A DNA stretch of 64,000 nucleotides from Oxyruncus cristatus (lineage: Eukaryota > Chordata > Aves > Passeriformes > Cotingidae), in NCBI GenBank assembly GCA_013399855.1, contig VXAY01007011.1, positions 1,530,716 to 1,594,715 on the forward strand. The letters run 5' to 3'. Position numbers and translations under genes: made by a program. Shown piece by piece: positions 13,171-24,749 of the stretch. A model generated the notes under the pieces. It was not told the origin of the DNA. It saw only the letters and a list, made by a program, of their open reading frames with translations, and ran no database searches. The number at the start of each line of letters is the position of its first letter. The first letter of the stretch is position 1.

Positions 13171-13400
13171 TTGGTTGAGAAAGGGACCCAAACCACATCT
13201 GGGAACACCATGGATAAGATAGGGATCCAAGCCCTAACTACAGCAATTGCCTTAGTAGTCAAAAAGAAGCACTGGATGCAGAGGTCAGTGGGTCCATATC
13301 ATCAATTAGTACAGGAGCAGGAGGAGGAATGGTCGGATCAGGAAGCTGCTCCTTCCAAAGGAGGAAGAAATCACCCCAAAGGTGGAAAATAACAGGTCCC
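13171..13400 (+). pseudogene. Possible ERV gag-region remnant
   Basis: A short open stretch between primer site and protease, hydrophilic and rich in Glu, Gln, Lys and Gly. Its position in the element is where gag would sit. I do not see a major-homology region or zinc knuckle, so the assignment rests on position only. Stops flank it on both sides. Confidence 0.35.
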
Positions 13401-14154
13401 TAATCTTGGGCAAACCTCAATATATGCTGCAATGTTATAGCCACCAGCCAGGCAAGCAGATTGCTGCCACTACCACTGAAGAAGGCATCCAACATCTGAG
13501 AGAATTAGCAGTGCTGGAAAGTCTTCTACAGTGACCTGGATGACAACCATGCCTCCAAAGATCCAGATGTCCACTATCCATGAGCAAGTGCCAGAAGGGT
13601 TGTCCGAAATTCACCAGCATCATATTCCAGTCACCTGGAGATGACGGACTGACTAGACTCTGGTATACCAGCTGTGGAGAGTGTCCCTTTGGATCTGAGT
13701 TTTGAAGAAAACCTGCCTCTCTCCTAGTCTCCACAGGCCAGCACCTTGACTGTCAGGGGTGCCCAGACACACACTGCATGCCACTCTCTGGTTCCTCCTG
13801 TGTGCCCGGCCAGGGGACATGAGGAAGTGAGATGGTGAGTCCCCTACGAGTCAGGAGCCCATGTACAAAAATTGAGGGGGAAGAGGGAAGGCAGCTTATC
13901 AGGAGGGCCATCCAAGACAGCTGTCAGTTCAGCTGCTGTTGAGATGGTGGAAGGCAATCAGCAATCTACCAGGTACAGAAGAGGACTAAGGATGCCTCCT
14001 TTGATTTTTGAAGTGACTTCCAGTCTGATGCTGAAAGGGTCTCCAGCCTGGAACAGAGGGTCACTGCCTTTGGTCAGCAGGAGGAAAGGGAATGACCGGC
14101 TTTTTCTGGACTGTGTGGATTTGATGGCCTGGCACATTGGATTTGCAGAAGTCT

Positions 14155-14620
14155 AAAGCTTTGGTAGACACTGGTGCACAGTGTACCCTAATGCCTTTTT
14201 ACAGTACGTCAGGGAGGAACCCATCTGAATTTCTTGATTGACAGAGGGATCCCAACAGCTGTCTCTATTGGAGGCTGGGATGAGCTTAACAGGAGACAAA
14301 TGGCAAAAGTACCCCATTGTGACCAGCCCAGAGGCTCCGTGTATCCTGACTGTCTCAGGAGAGGGTACTTCAAGGACCCAAAATGGCAGTGATGGGCTTT
14401 TGATGTAGTTGCCATCAACTGAGGGAAGTTTAAGTGGCTGCCTGCCTTGCCCAGCCTCCTGGAGGATGCCTCTGTTATGGGGCTGCTGCATGTCAAAGAA
14501 CAGCAGGTGCCCATGGGTACAACGACGGTGCACCATTGGCAATATACATCAACCAAGGCTCCCCAGTTCCCATCCATGATTCATGAGTTGGAGGGCCAAG
14601 GAGTGATTAGAAAGACTCAT
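14155..14620 (+). pseudogene. ERV protease and early reverse-transcriptase remnant
   Basis: The frame at 14161-14178 reads LVDTGA, the active-site loop of retroviral aspartic proteases, followed by QCTLMP. Frameshifts and stops follow. A second recognisable piece at about 14555-14620, in another frame, includes IHELEGQGVI, the region at the N-terminal side of reverse transcriptase in avian ERVs. The sequence then ends abruptly and joins LTR sequence. It is clearly inactive. Confidence 0.75.
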
Positions 14621-14723
14621 GAGGTTTTCTTTTAAATCTCGTTTTCTCCCCCTGTCCTGCAGAGGAGGGGAAGTGCAAAAGCACCTGGGTGGCATCTGGC
14701 AGCCAGCCAAGGTTAACCCACCA
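14621..14723 (+). repeat. Tail of ERV 3' LTR, joined directly to pol remnant
   Basis: About 100 bases match the end of the 5' LTR (12364-12465): both contain GTTTTCTCCCCCTGTCCT, then GAGGAG..GGAAG and GGCAGCCAG, ending AACCCAC. The 5' two thirds of the LTR is missing. The junction with pol-derived sequence falls at about 14619-14621, where both sides share a short GAGG-T-rich stretch, suggesting a deletion between short similar sequences. Confidence 0.75.
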
Positions 14724-14739
14724 CCCTCCCGTGCACGCA

Positions 14740-17090
14740 TGTACTCACAGACTCTGTGCATGTGTTTATATGCCCGAACATACGTATGTTCTCCTCTGAG
14801 CTAATTCACTTACTAACAGCAGGCAAAGACGTCCAAGTCAGCTTTACGGATGGTGCAAATAAATGCGAAAGAAAACTTCAGGTTGGAGAGCTGACATCAA
14901 TTCCTTGAACTAATTATTATTGTTATTACCGTATTCCACAGAGCTTCCAGGGAGTAAGAGCGAGCAGTGTTGACTGAATGTCAGTGAAATGCTGTCCCTG
15001 TCCCAAGGAAAACGCAGATGCTGGCATAGGTCCTGCACTGTTCAGGTGGTCCGAGCAGTGCCATTAGGGACACCTGAGGGGTAATTGTCAACAGAAGCGA
15101 TGGTACCAGAGCCTGGATCTCAGTATGTACAAGACGTGGCAGATGGAGTGCAAAAGCAAATGGGCTGGCTAGCAGCAGGCACGTTAGTAATGAAGTGTCA
15201 CAGGAGCTTGCAGACTCCTCTCTGATTTTACTGGGCTATGTTCCAGAGTTCGTCTTCACCTTTTTTTTTTTTTTTCTCCTAAGTATCTGCAAATGAAAAC
15301 CTGCTAAGCTCTTGGATAAGTGTCTCTTTAACTTCTCAGTCTCTTATGGATTTCAAACAGCAATTTTTTATTATGTTAATTGGTGACTGCTTGTTTTAAT
15401 TTGGCATCCCTTAACCTTACACTGCTAACACATGTGAGGCTTTGTGAAGATCAAAACATGGGTGTTTTTTGGTTTTTTTTAACATAAAGAAGTATGAATT
15501 GTAAGAAATAAGATGACTCCGTTTCCAATTCTTATTTTCATTTTCTTTCTTTCACTGTAATCTTCAGATGTCCCCTTTCGAAATTATCCAGTATTTTACA
15601 TGCAGAAAGATCCTGGCCAAGACACGGTGTGAGCTTAGAAAAAATTTCTTCCCTTTGCAGCAATCCAGAAAACATTTGTCACCTAAACAGCAAAGCAACA
15701 GTCTGTCTCAAAACTGTCCAGTTTGAGGTAATATCAAATAATAAACACACTTGTAAATGTAGAAATCAATCACTCCTGATCATGCTGTCCAGGAACATAT
15801 TGCAACTTCCAGAAAAGCTGGCCTGCATTCATGTCCTGGAGGGCTTAACTGAGCCTTCACAATAGTTGCACTGATGATGCCAAACCTGGTGTGACTTCCC
15901 TGTTGATTTCTGCAGGCTGCCAGAGGATGTCACGGAGAGAACCCAGCAGCTCAGAGAGAAGTTTTGTTGGTATTTTATACAAGTGATGCACTCAGCAATA
16001 AAGCTGAAAAAAATACAAGAGGAAAAAACCCAAACAAACCAAAAATCCCTCCAGAAATCCCTGGATCACTCAGCACCAGGAAATGGAAAATAATGCTGGC
16101 GGAGCTAAGTAGCTGGTTTGCAGCTGCTGACTGTACACAAGCAGGGCCAGAACTGCTGTCATTCAATGCAACTTATGCGGGAGTCTGTATCTACCTGTCC
16201 TTTCAAGGGGTATGAATGGTTCTGAAAGGTGCTATAATTTTGCTGTTCGGGATTTCTTTTCCCTTAGGGTGCATTGCGGACAGTTAGGAATGTGAAAATT
16301 CATCCCTCCCACTCCTCGAGGACAAACTGGAGCTCTTAGTAACCATCCCACATTCAACAGGACATTTGGCCTTCTCATGGGAAAAAGAAGTTCTTATTCT
16401 GTTTTTCCTAACAAAAATACCATAATCCAGACTGCAAGAGCTAGTGTCCCATCTGTAGGCAGTTCGTCATTACTTGAAACAAGTCCTTCATCTCCAGCTG
16501 CCAAGTAGCACAACTCAGTGAGAGCAGGTCACTTGTAAAACATGCTGGTGAAGTACAGACAAGTCTGTAGAAAAATAATCTGCTTTGAACTGATAAAGCT
16601 TCAGTGCTTAGGTAACTTAGATTTCAATAAGAGGATGGAAAGTGTTGGGTAGTAGAAAGTCAATCCCAGTTGTTTAAGAGCTCTAGCAATTCTTACTAGA
16701 CTTTAAAGGGTAATTCCCCAAACCTCTGCCTAGGACTATGCTGAGGATGTGTTTTCCAGACCGAAGTGGTCATTTGCATGGATATGAGTGCATTACAGAG
16801 TCTGTACCTCCAGGCCCATAGTGATACAGACCCCTACCCCTTAAGGCGCTTGGTGCCATCCCTCATTCCTGCATGCCTGATGGGTGCAAATTTAAGCTGC
16901 AAATTCTCCAGCACTGGTGCTCGTTGTTTCCAACACCACACAGTGTTACATTCATACCTACCACGTCGCCTCGGTAATAATCCTGGCAGGGGAGGGCTTG
17001 GCTGTGAAGACTTGGCTGTGAAGAAGCTGCAAAGGGTTTTTCTCTTTGAAAGTCACTTTTTGCTTTTCAGTTCATTTCTCGCTACGCCTA
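14740..17090. other. Non-coding stretch without recognisable features
   Basis: No coding exon, RNA or clear transposon was recognised. A T15 tract sits near 15262 and an A/T-rich segment follows it. The ORFs here are short and on both strands. A 14-base perfect tandem duplication near its right end is listed separately. Confidence 0.45.
16997..17024. repeat. Perfect 14-bp tandem duplication
   Basis: CTTGGCTGTGAAGA occurs twice in direct succession just before the CpG island. No function is evident; a replication-slippage origin is likely. Confidence 0.9.
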
Positions 17091-17099
17091 TCGATTTTT

Positions 17100-17560
17100 G
17101 GGCTCCCCTCCCTCGGCAGGCCCGTCCCTGACAGGGGCCCGCTCGGCATGCCGGCGGACCCCCGGGGTCTGCTGCGGGAGGGAGCGGCTCCTCCCTCGGC
17201 GGGGAGGGCTGGTGGCGGCCGGCGTCGGGGTCTCCGCTCACTCTCTCCGGCTCCGCGCCCGAGGCGGACCCGGACCCGCCGCCCAGGGCTCCTCCGGCCC
17301 CTCCCGGAGCGATGCCGGGGCCGCGGGCNACGGAGGGGCGGGGATGCGGAGCGGGGCAGGGCAGGGTGGGGACGCGGGGCAGCCCCTCTCCTTCACGGGT
17401 GTTAGGGACGATGCTGGCTGCTGCCGCCGCGGATGATTTGAGGATAGAGACAGCTGAGGAACTGCCAGGGATCTGAGCCTGGTCCTGAATGTGGTAACAA
17501 GCGAACCCCGAGACTTCCCTCGTAGCACTCTGGCGATGCGCCTCCCAGGGCACTGGGCCG
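17100..17560. promoter_or_regulatory. CpG island, candidate promoter; one unresolved base
   Basis: This stretch is very rich in G, C and CpG while the DNA on either side is AT-rich. It contains GGGGCGGGG-like boxes near 17335-17360, which resemble Sp1 sites. An N at 17329 marks an unresolved base, common in GC-rich assembly. Long frames in several phases on both strands are what GC-rich DNA gives by chance. A GTAACAAG near 17492 could be a splice donor on the + strand and GTGAAG-type sites exist on the other, so direction is open. It could drive the leftward RhoGAP locus, a rightward transcript, or a non-coding RNA. Confidence 0.6.
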
Positions 17561-18100
17561 GTGCCGGACTGCTGCGCTCCAAGGGTTCGTGCTCTCAGCC
17601 CCGCAGGGCAGAGCTCTCCTTATCCCGAGAAAGGGACCGCGGGAGCCGGGTGGTGTCAGGGCCAGACGGGCAGGGGCCAGGTCGATGTGCAGTTCCTAGC
17701 GGCTTGCCAGAGATGGAATTTAGAGACTGCTTGACGGTATCACTGCACTGTCAGATTGCTCTGGCACAGTATTAGAGCAGTAGAGTCCTGAAAAACAGAA
17801 CAAGCAAAATAAACCCCTCACCCATGAGTAAATAGACATTGGTTAAAGTTCTTGGCTATACTTGTGTGAGAGAAAGAGTTAAAGAGGGTTGTGTTTTGTT
17901 ATCGTTGTTATTATTATTATTATGGAGAGGTTTAACATCACTGCAAGAAACACGTTTCACATTAGTGCACTCTGTCCCACAGCACCTGGTAGTCTGGTAT
18001 GAGCCCAGGACCAAAGCCTGGTCCCCCGGGGTGTCTCAGCTGCAGCGATCGCTCCTGTCAATAGGGAGAAAAGCCCCGGCCACCAGCCCATCGATTGCGA

Positions 18101-18137
18101 GGCCAGAAGGGACCGTTACATCATTTAGTCTGACCTC
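18101..18137 (-). mobile_element. Ancient CR1-like LINE remnant
   Basis: GGCCAGAAGGGACCGTTACA followed by TCATTTAGTCTGACCTC matches the reverse complement of the 3' end of old CR1 families shared by birds, crocodilians and turtles. The fragment is short and diverged, so it predates the younger copies at 10.3 and 37.0 kb. Confidence 0.65.
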
Positions 18138-18139
18138 AG

Positions 18140-21100
18140 ACAGGAGCAAGGTGCTGGCTGGGCTGGCTGGCAAACAAAAAGAACACTGCTGAGGACTGAA
18201 TCTCTGCACTGAAACATGGCATTTCTTCATGGCATTATCAGCTTTGATAAATAGATTTTTCTGCAAAAAATGAGATTATTGGCAAGGGCTTTCTGCATGG
18301 ATCCCTTACACAGAGATGCGTGGATGATAAGTAGAAGCTTCAGAGTTTCCAAATATAAAGCCTGGAAGAGTATTTTATGTGATAACTGATTTGGTTTTCC
18401 ATTGTTCCTCCTACTCTTCAAAACTAGGGCTGATGGAAGAAATGGATTATTTTCCAGTGAGAAAGTGCTTACTTAAAAAAAAAAAAAGAGTTCAGAAGAA
18501 AAAAGAGAAACAATTAACAGTTACATTTTCTTCAAAGTTGTCTGTAGAAACACTGGGAAAAAAAAGAAGAAAATTTCAGATACACATATATTTCTCTCTC
18601 TTCTTCACATTTCTTTCTTTTTAACCTGTCTTTATTTTTCTGTGTCTGGCAAGAAAGTAGAGAATTAAAAAAAAAATTAAGTAGTAGGTCATTATTTAGC
18701 AGAGAAAGTTGGGATGCTGCCTGCCCCAAGATCAATTTTTACTTAACTTTTTTCAAAAGTAACCTTTCAATATACATAGAAAAAAATTGCTATTTTCTTT
18801 AGACAGAACACAGCCCCAGCACTCCCACCCATAGCATGGGGGTGGATCCACCTTCTTGCACTTCGATGCCTCACTTCTAGTTTTATGGATCTATTTTACT
18901 TAAGCCTGATGCTTTCTCAGAATACCAGTGGTCTCTGAAAATGGAACAAGCCAGTAGCAAATAAGGCTCTTCACCTTACGTCCCACTGTTTTTGATATTA
19001 ACAATGTCCGCAAACCCCTTGCAATGGCACAGGGATGGAGCATCACAAGGAAGGCCAGGCTGTGCTTAAACATGATCCCCTGAGGCAAGAAGGGTGACTC
19101 GCTTCCCCAGCCCTGTGCATCCATCAGTCCAGTGCACCATCTGCCACAGACCTCTGGGTCCCCCTGGGAGCTTGAGAAATGCATGTCTACAGCAGATAGT
19201 CATGGATGTCTGGCTTGCATGGTGTGGCAGGAAAAGGGACGACAGTGTTTGCGGTTAATGAGGTCCACTGCAAAGCTGCTTCCTGCAGTAATTTATTACC
19301 TTGGAAAGGAGGGGTGTGATGCCAGACAAATAACTGGCGCTGTGGGAGGTCAGGACACCAGGAAGGCGGGATCAGGAGGGTGGGAAGATGAGGGGGAGAA
19401 CAACAGCCCAGTACCACCACTGCTCCAGCAGCAATGCCAAGCAGAACTTGGAGGGGGGGGTGGTATTTGTCCCAGCTGGGTCTTGGAGAGCCTTCAGCAA
19501 GGCTCCTGTGGAGGCTCTAAATCACACTGATTGCACAGTCAATAAAGAAAATCTCATCAGTCCCCATAACCAGGCTGTCAGCTTTTAAACCTATTTAGAT
19601 AAAAATCTGTTTATTGTTGTGTTTTTACAAGCCATTTGTAAGTGCATTGACTCAAGCAATGTTAGTGGCACGAAGTAGAGTTTTAATATAGACCAGTTAA
19701 AGGCAAATTCCAGTCTGATTTATTCTACATAAGTCTGGACCCACACCTTGGGATGGCTAGTGTGAGTGCTGCTGCTTATTTCAGAGAGACCACTCTCTGT
19801 CCACATTGATATAACTGAGACCAGAAATCCTCCTATTGCGCAAATTTGTAATTGCTTTCCCAGCCTGCCTGACTGACCCAAACCAGCCCCTCACCTCACT
19901 GCAGGGCAGCTCTTGCTGGGTGCAGTGGGGTAGCAGAACGCCCAACAGATCCCAGGGGGCACATGCCCTGGTCCATGAAGGACAAAGGAGATGGACAATG
20001 CCACCTATCTGTGTGCCACTGGGAAATACTGAGGGCTGCCCATCTGGAATGTCAGCTAGTGGGACTGACTGTACAAACATCCAGGGCATGCACCAGGTCA
20101 GGGTTTGCCTGCACTAATAGATTAAGAAGCATTTGAGAGTCCTGCCTGGATAGATATGCTGCAGATATCCTGCAGCATAATTATCTGTAATCATTATAAA
20201 ATAATCTGTAATCATTATAAAATAGAATATCACACATAAACTGTTAAAGTCAACCCTGACACCTGCTTTGGCCCATGCCAAGCAGCACTGCCCTGCTCCA
20301 CCACTGCCCTCTTTGAAGCAGCAACATCCTGGGCTGTTCCCAGTGGGGAGCAGGGCCCTTCCTCCAGATTGGCAGCACTGGCTACCACAGGCACAGCCTG
20401 AGCCGTGAAGCCAGCAGCATCTGCAGGTGGTGTGGTTTGGCAGTGCAGCACCCCAATGTCTCTTGTCCCCCCTTGCTTCTGACCTCAAGTGAGAGACAAA
20501 ATTGTGAAGAGACCCAGGCAAAAGCACATTTAAATGCCTCAGGGCCCTCAGGAGCCCCTTTTCCTTACATTTTTGGTGGTCTGATGTGCTCAGGTGGTCA
20601 CAAGTGCCCCTGCCCCAGCCTCCTCTGCATATGTACATGCAAGATATGTCGAGGGAAATGAAAGCCCCTGGGAATTTCATTGTGTACCCTGGGAAAAATT
20701 GGTTGAGGAAAGGCAGGTTTACCTGCCAGCACACCTCCTGGAAACTCTCTGGGCTTCCCGCCCTGATTCTGCTTCTGGTATCTCATGCAGTTTGGTTGAA
20801 GTGACTGCTTAATGTGAACTGTGTGAAATATCTGAGTTTTTGCCAGTGATGGATTTTTTCAGGAGGAGAAGGAAGAACAGAAGTTTGCTGTTTTTACAAG
20901 GACTCTCACCTAGTGTGGTGAAGGCCTCCAAGAGGCTTTTAGCTGACCTTAAGGACTGTAGAAGTATGTTTTGGGCAGGGGGGTGGGGGCATTTCAAGTC
21001 ATGAAGAAGCAAAAGTCCAAGGTTTTAGAAATGAGATTAGTTTTCAGCTAGTGCTGGCCCTTGCTTGCTGAAGAATCTGGCCACCTAAAAGTCTCTTCAG

Positions 21101-24100
21101 ATGACAAAATCATGTCCCTGTATACACACTTTGAAAGGCTTTCTGACTGAGTAAAAACAAGCAATGCATTTGCTCCTAGAAACCATCAGGACGTAGTTAG
21201 TTCATCTGAGGAAGAATGACTGGATTCTGGATTTTCAGGTTTTTTTGGTGGAGTGCTCTGAGATAAGAAAGGAAATTTGACTTCTGTGCCAGTTTCAAAA
21301 AGGAAATAATTTGGTGCCAGCATTGTTCAGCACTCTCAGTAACCTATATCCCACCACAGCCTGCAGAGCAGTGGGATATTTTTTAGACTTTCCCTCCTGT
21401 TTTTTGGGTTAGGGTTGAGTCTTTGGGCAGCTCTCCTTGTGGGTGTCTGGGATGAAGCCCTTGTGTGGTGCATGTCCATTTCCTTAAGCAAATGGCTCTC
21501 AGGGAGTGCTCCTGAAATTCTGCCATGTGCAGATGCCATCCTTGAGTTATCTGCTGTGTGCCTCAGAATGAGAACAGGTCACAGGCTAGAGTATGAAGGC
21601 CTGGAGTTAAGCTTGCGGCAGAAACTGTGATATCCTCCATGAAGCAAGCAAAGATTTATGTTAAGTGGAGGAAAACCCCTGAAGAGAGAAAGTATGATAT
21701 AATTGATAGTCAATACTGACATAAATGTGATCAAATTCTCCCAGCTCTTGGAGCACAGGGCAAAGTTAATTTGTCTTCCCTGTACCTGCTGCAGTCTTTC
21801 AATAAAAATCACACTTAGTTTTTTTCCACCAAAGTAACAGCAACACTTGGCAATAAAGTGTTTCTTCATGACCTAACATTATTTGGTTCAATAAATCAAA
21901 TAATAAATCCCTTATATTTGGAGTGAGAGGAGGTACATCAGATCTGATATTTTCACTGGTGTCAAAATGTGTGTGTGTGTATGTATATAACTTGAAATAT
22001 ACAGCCCATTGTATCTTCACTATATGCACTTAATAGATGAAACTGTGGCAACTCTAGAACAACAGGAATAACAGCAATAGAAATAATTTGCTTTACACTG
22101 GTTTGGGGAGAGGAACAATCCCATTCTTCCCCGCAGTGCAGCACTATTTTCTCGCCATCCTGGTGGCATATTGATCCAGGCACCATGAGCATCATGCTGC
22201 CACCACCTGTAACCTCCATCCCCACCCTGGATGGCAGTCGGGAATGTTGTGTTTCCCTGAGCATCTCCCGCCTGCTCTGCAGAGTGTTCTGAACCTAGGC
22301 AGGTTCAGAAAAGGTTTCTGGTCAACCTTTTGGAGCCATGTGCTGGCAGATGTTGCACCAGATTAAGAAACTGGTGTCTGCCCTCCCCTGTGCATCTTGT
22401 TTGGGAGTCTGCACTGCACAGTCCTTGTGGGTTTAAATGGAGGCAGGATGACAGACAACACTGAGAATTCCATAAGCTGATGTGGGCAGTGCTCATCATA
22501 CAAGAGAGTAAGCTGGGGAGAAAATGGGCCTCTACCTGGGTCAAGATTGATCCTCACTTCCCCTGAAGGGTGCAGATATTTCCCTTGCTGTATCACTAGT
22601 CTGGTGTTTTATCCTGATACTGAAAAACCTGTGATGCATAGACTGTGCCTTCCACACGAATGGTATTTTAAACTGGAGCTGGAGGACTACCCCCAGCCAG
22701 AGTCCTGATGGGCTCAAGCATAAGGACAACACCCTACAGCATCTTAGGAGAATAACCTTTCCCCAAAACACTTTTAACTCCATGAGCTCTGAAGTGACTG
22801 CTGTGAGAGCAGCACAGGCTTTGTCACGTACTGACCTTTTGTTGAACAGCTGAGTGTAGAAGAACTTCTGGTAATAATGAGTCAACACTTACCAAAGAAA
22901 AGACCTGCTGCTCTCATAACAGACTCATGTACATAGTAAGCAATTTCAGTGTCCCTTTCTTTGACTTCTAATTGTGTAAATTTAGGTATTTGTCAAAGGT
23001 TAGGCAGCAAAAAGGGCCATGATAGTACAGGCAGGAACAAGCATTGCCTTCAGAAACCAGATCCTCTCCAGGTATGAAGCAGTGTCACCTACTTCTGTCA
23101 CACAAATTCCCACGTCCAGAGAGGCCACGGGATTAAATATACCAGTGTCAAACTGGTATAAACCAGGAGTAAATATACAAGGCCACTCCTGTCTTTCACT
23201 CTTCCTAGCAGAAAGTAGTTTTCTAGTGTATCAGTCACACCTGCCAGCACCTTTCCCTGCAGCCAGAGCAAGGTGACTTCTGCTGCTGCTTTACCTTTTT
23301 CTGGTAATAACAACTGGGAACATCACTCATGTCCTCTGGGAAACTCCATTTGCTATTTTGGGTTACATGGGCTTAGACACCACCGAGGTGGTCTCAGCCA
23401 GATGGACTCCCCATCATCCTTCACAGGGCTTGATCTCTGACACCTTCAAGGAGCACACTGTGCCTGCCCTTTGTGCTGGGCTGGTTTGCACTGACTTGGT
23501 GAGATCTTGGTAGAAAGGTCTGCAGACCCCAGCAGCAAGGCTTGTTCGCCATTTGTAAACCACACGGAGTGGTATGCTGCTAACAAACTTTCAGGAGTAA
23601 ACATTGAGAGTTGGAGGTAAAAGCTGCTGAAATTCTGATGAATTTGAAACAAAGTTCAATAAAAAGCAGATGGTGTTTTTAATAATTCCTTTTTCTGCTC
23701 AGTAAATGAGGCCAAGCATTCAGAAAGTTCTCTGTAAATATATCACCCTGCTTTTCAAGTATCTCAAAGAAGTAGTGTAAATATGACTTTAATAAGACAG
23801 GCATCTCCCAAAGGGCGATAACCTGCCCTTTATTGGCCTCATGTCAACACTTGGCAGCAAGGAGCCACTTCTTCCCTCTGATGCTCCTCTGTTGTGTCAC
23901 TTGTTCCTAAAATAGCCTCATTCCTTAGCACTCATGCTTGTGTTCAGATGGCGGGCAGCTACACAGAACCTGCTGTCCCAAAGCACAGATTTCAGGGATT
24001 TTAGGTCTTTACAAGGCAGGGAGCTCCCCCATGGACTTGCAGGAGGTAGCTTATCCACCTCTAATTGAAACCAACTTGGTTGCCTCTGCATGCTGGACTC

Positions 24101-24650
24101 ACTAACAGCAGCCTCCTCTCACGTGCATTACAGAGTCTGGGGGTCTGTATCCAACCCATCTGCTCCAGGGGCCTTTCACAGTCAGTGCAGAGAAATGGGC
24201 ACTTCTGGGAAAGGACATGGCTCCTCTTCTCCCAGGCTGGCTGCAAAAGCAGGGGGGGGAAGAATGGTGCCCTACAAGTGTCCATGTCTCCCCACTGCTC
24301 ATAAAAGGAGCTCAGGTTGAGCAGCCACGATGGTGCTGAGGTTGCCTTAATTTAGGCAGGCACTTACCAGAGTGCCTTGGCTGGTGGCCCCAGGGCTTTG
24401 CCTATGGTGCTGCATCGGTGCACCTGCCTTGGCCAGTGCTGTCGAGCCTGGCTGGCTCCATGGGGCCAACTTCTGTGGGAGTCGGAACCTTGCCACTTGA
24501 GGGGAAATTTGGCAGCATTCAGGACTAAGGAGAACAAAGAGACTTTATCCTCCTCCCATACACACTTTGTAGCAATGACTTCTATAATGCTCAAATATAA
24601 TGCTCCAGCTTTGCTGGAGGATGGGAACTGATAACAAACTCATTCTTGCT
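18140..24650. other. Non-coding stretch without recognisable gene
   Basis: I see no exon or RNA gene that I can support. It includes an A13 tract near 18477, a G8 tract near 19448, a short TG/TA tract near 21970 and a 21-bp tandem duplication (listed). A 206-codon reverse ORF at 20114-20734 shows no family resemblance and includes the AT-rich tandem repeat, so it is taken as chance. Confidence 0.45.
20183..20224. repeat. Perfect 21-bp tandem duplication, AT-rich
   Basis: The unit beginning ATCTGTAATCATTATAAAAT is present twice back to back with no mismatch. The perfect identity implies a recent slippage event. No role is evident. Confidence 0.95.
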
Positions 24651-24655
24651 TTCAG

Positions 24656-24744
24656 CCCCGCGAGACTGTTCCTTCCCGCCGGTGTTCAGCACCATCACTC
24701 TTACTCAGCAAGGGTTTGAGCAAGACATGGTTGCCTTCAGCCAG
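24656..24744. other. Exon-like segment or RhoGAP-exon relic (uncertain)
   Basis: On the + strand an 89-base segment is framed by CTTTCAG and GTATGT and is open in one frame, including FSTITLTQQGFEQDMVAFSQ; I do not recognise the peptide. On the reverse strand the same DNA has short matches to the RhoGAP exon at 8654-8849: TGGCTGA, then after a gap CATGTCTTGCTCAAACCCTT against CTTGTCTTGCTCAAGCACTT. That could be a decayed copy of the exon with deletions, or coincidence. Neither reading is well supported. Confidence 0.25.
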
Positions 24745-24749
24745 GTATG

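Larger units (their letters stand above)
12160..14723 (+). mobile_element. Degenerate avian endogenous retrovirus with internal deletion
   Basis: An old proviral copy on the + strand. In order: a 5' LTR (about 12160-12465), a primer-binding site complementary to tRNA-Lys (12477-12494), a decayed gag-region stretch, a protease remnant with an intact active-site motif near 14161, an early reverse-transcriptase remnant up to about 14620, and then directly the tail of a 3' LTR. Most of pol, all of env and most of the 3' LTR are absent. Frames are broken by many stops and shifts, so it cannot encode a functional virus. LTR and primer-site type match common bird ERVs. The left LTR edge is estimated. 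Confidence 0.8.

Noticed and set aside
13435..13734. Reverse ORF of 99 codons
   Set aside because: Antisense within the degenerate ERV; no family resemblance.
17046..17582. ORFs of 112-166 codons across the CpG island
   Set aside because: Open in several frames on both strands because stop codons are AT-rich and the region is GC-rich. The residue at the N is undefined and no domain is visible.
20114..20734. Reverse ORF of 206 codons, the longest in the window
   Set aside because: It has no family resemblance, contains the AT-rich tandem repeat translated as a duplicated peptide, and lacks splice context. Its composition fits chance in moderately GC-rich DNA.
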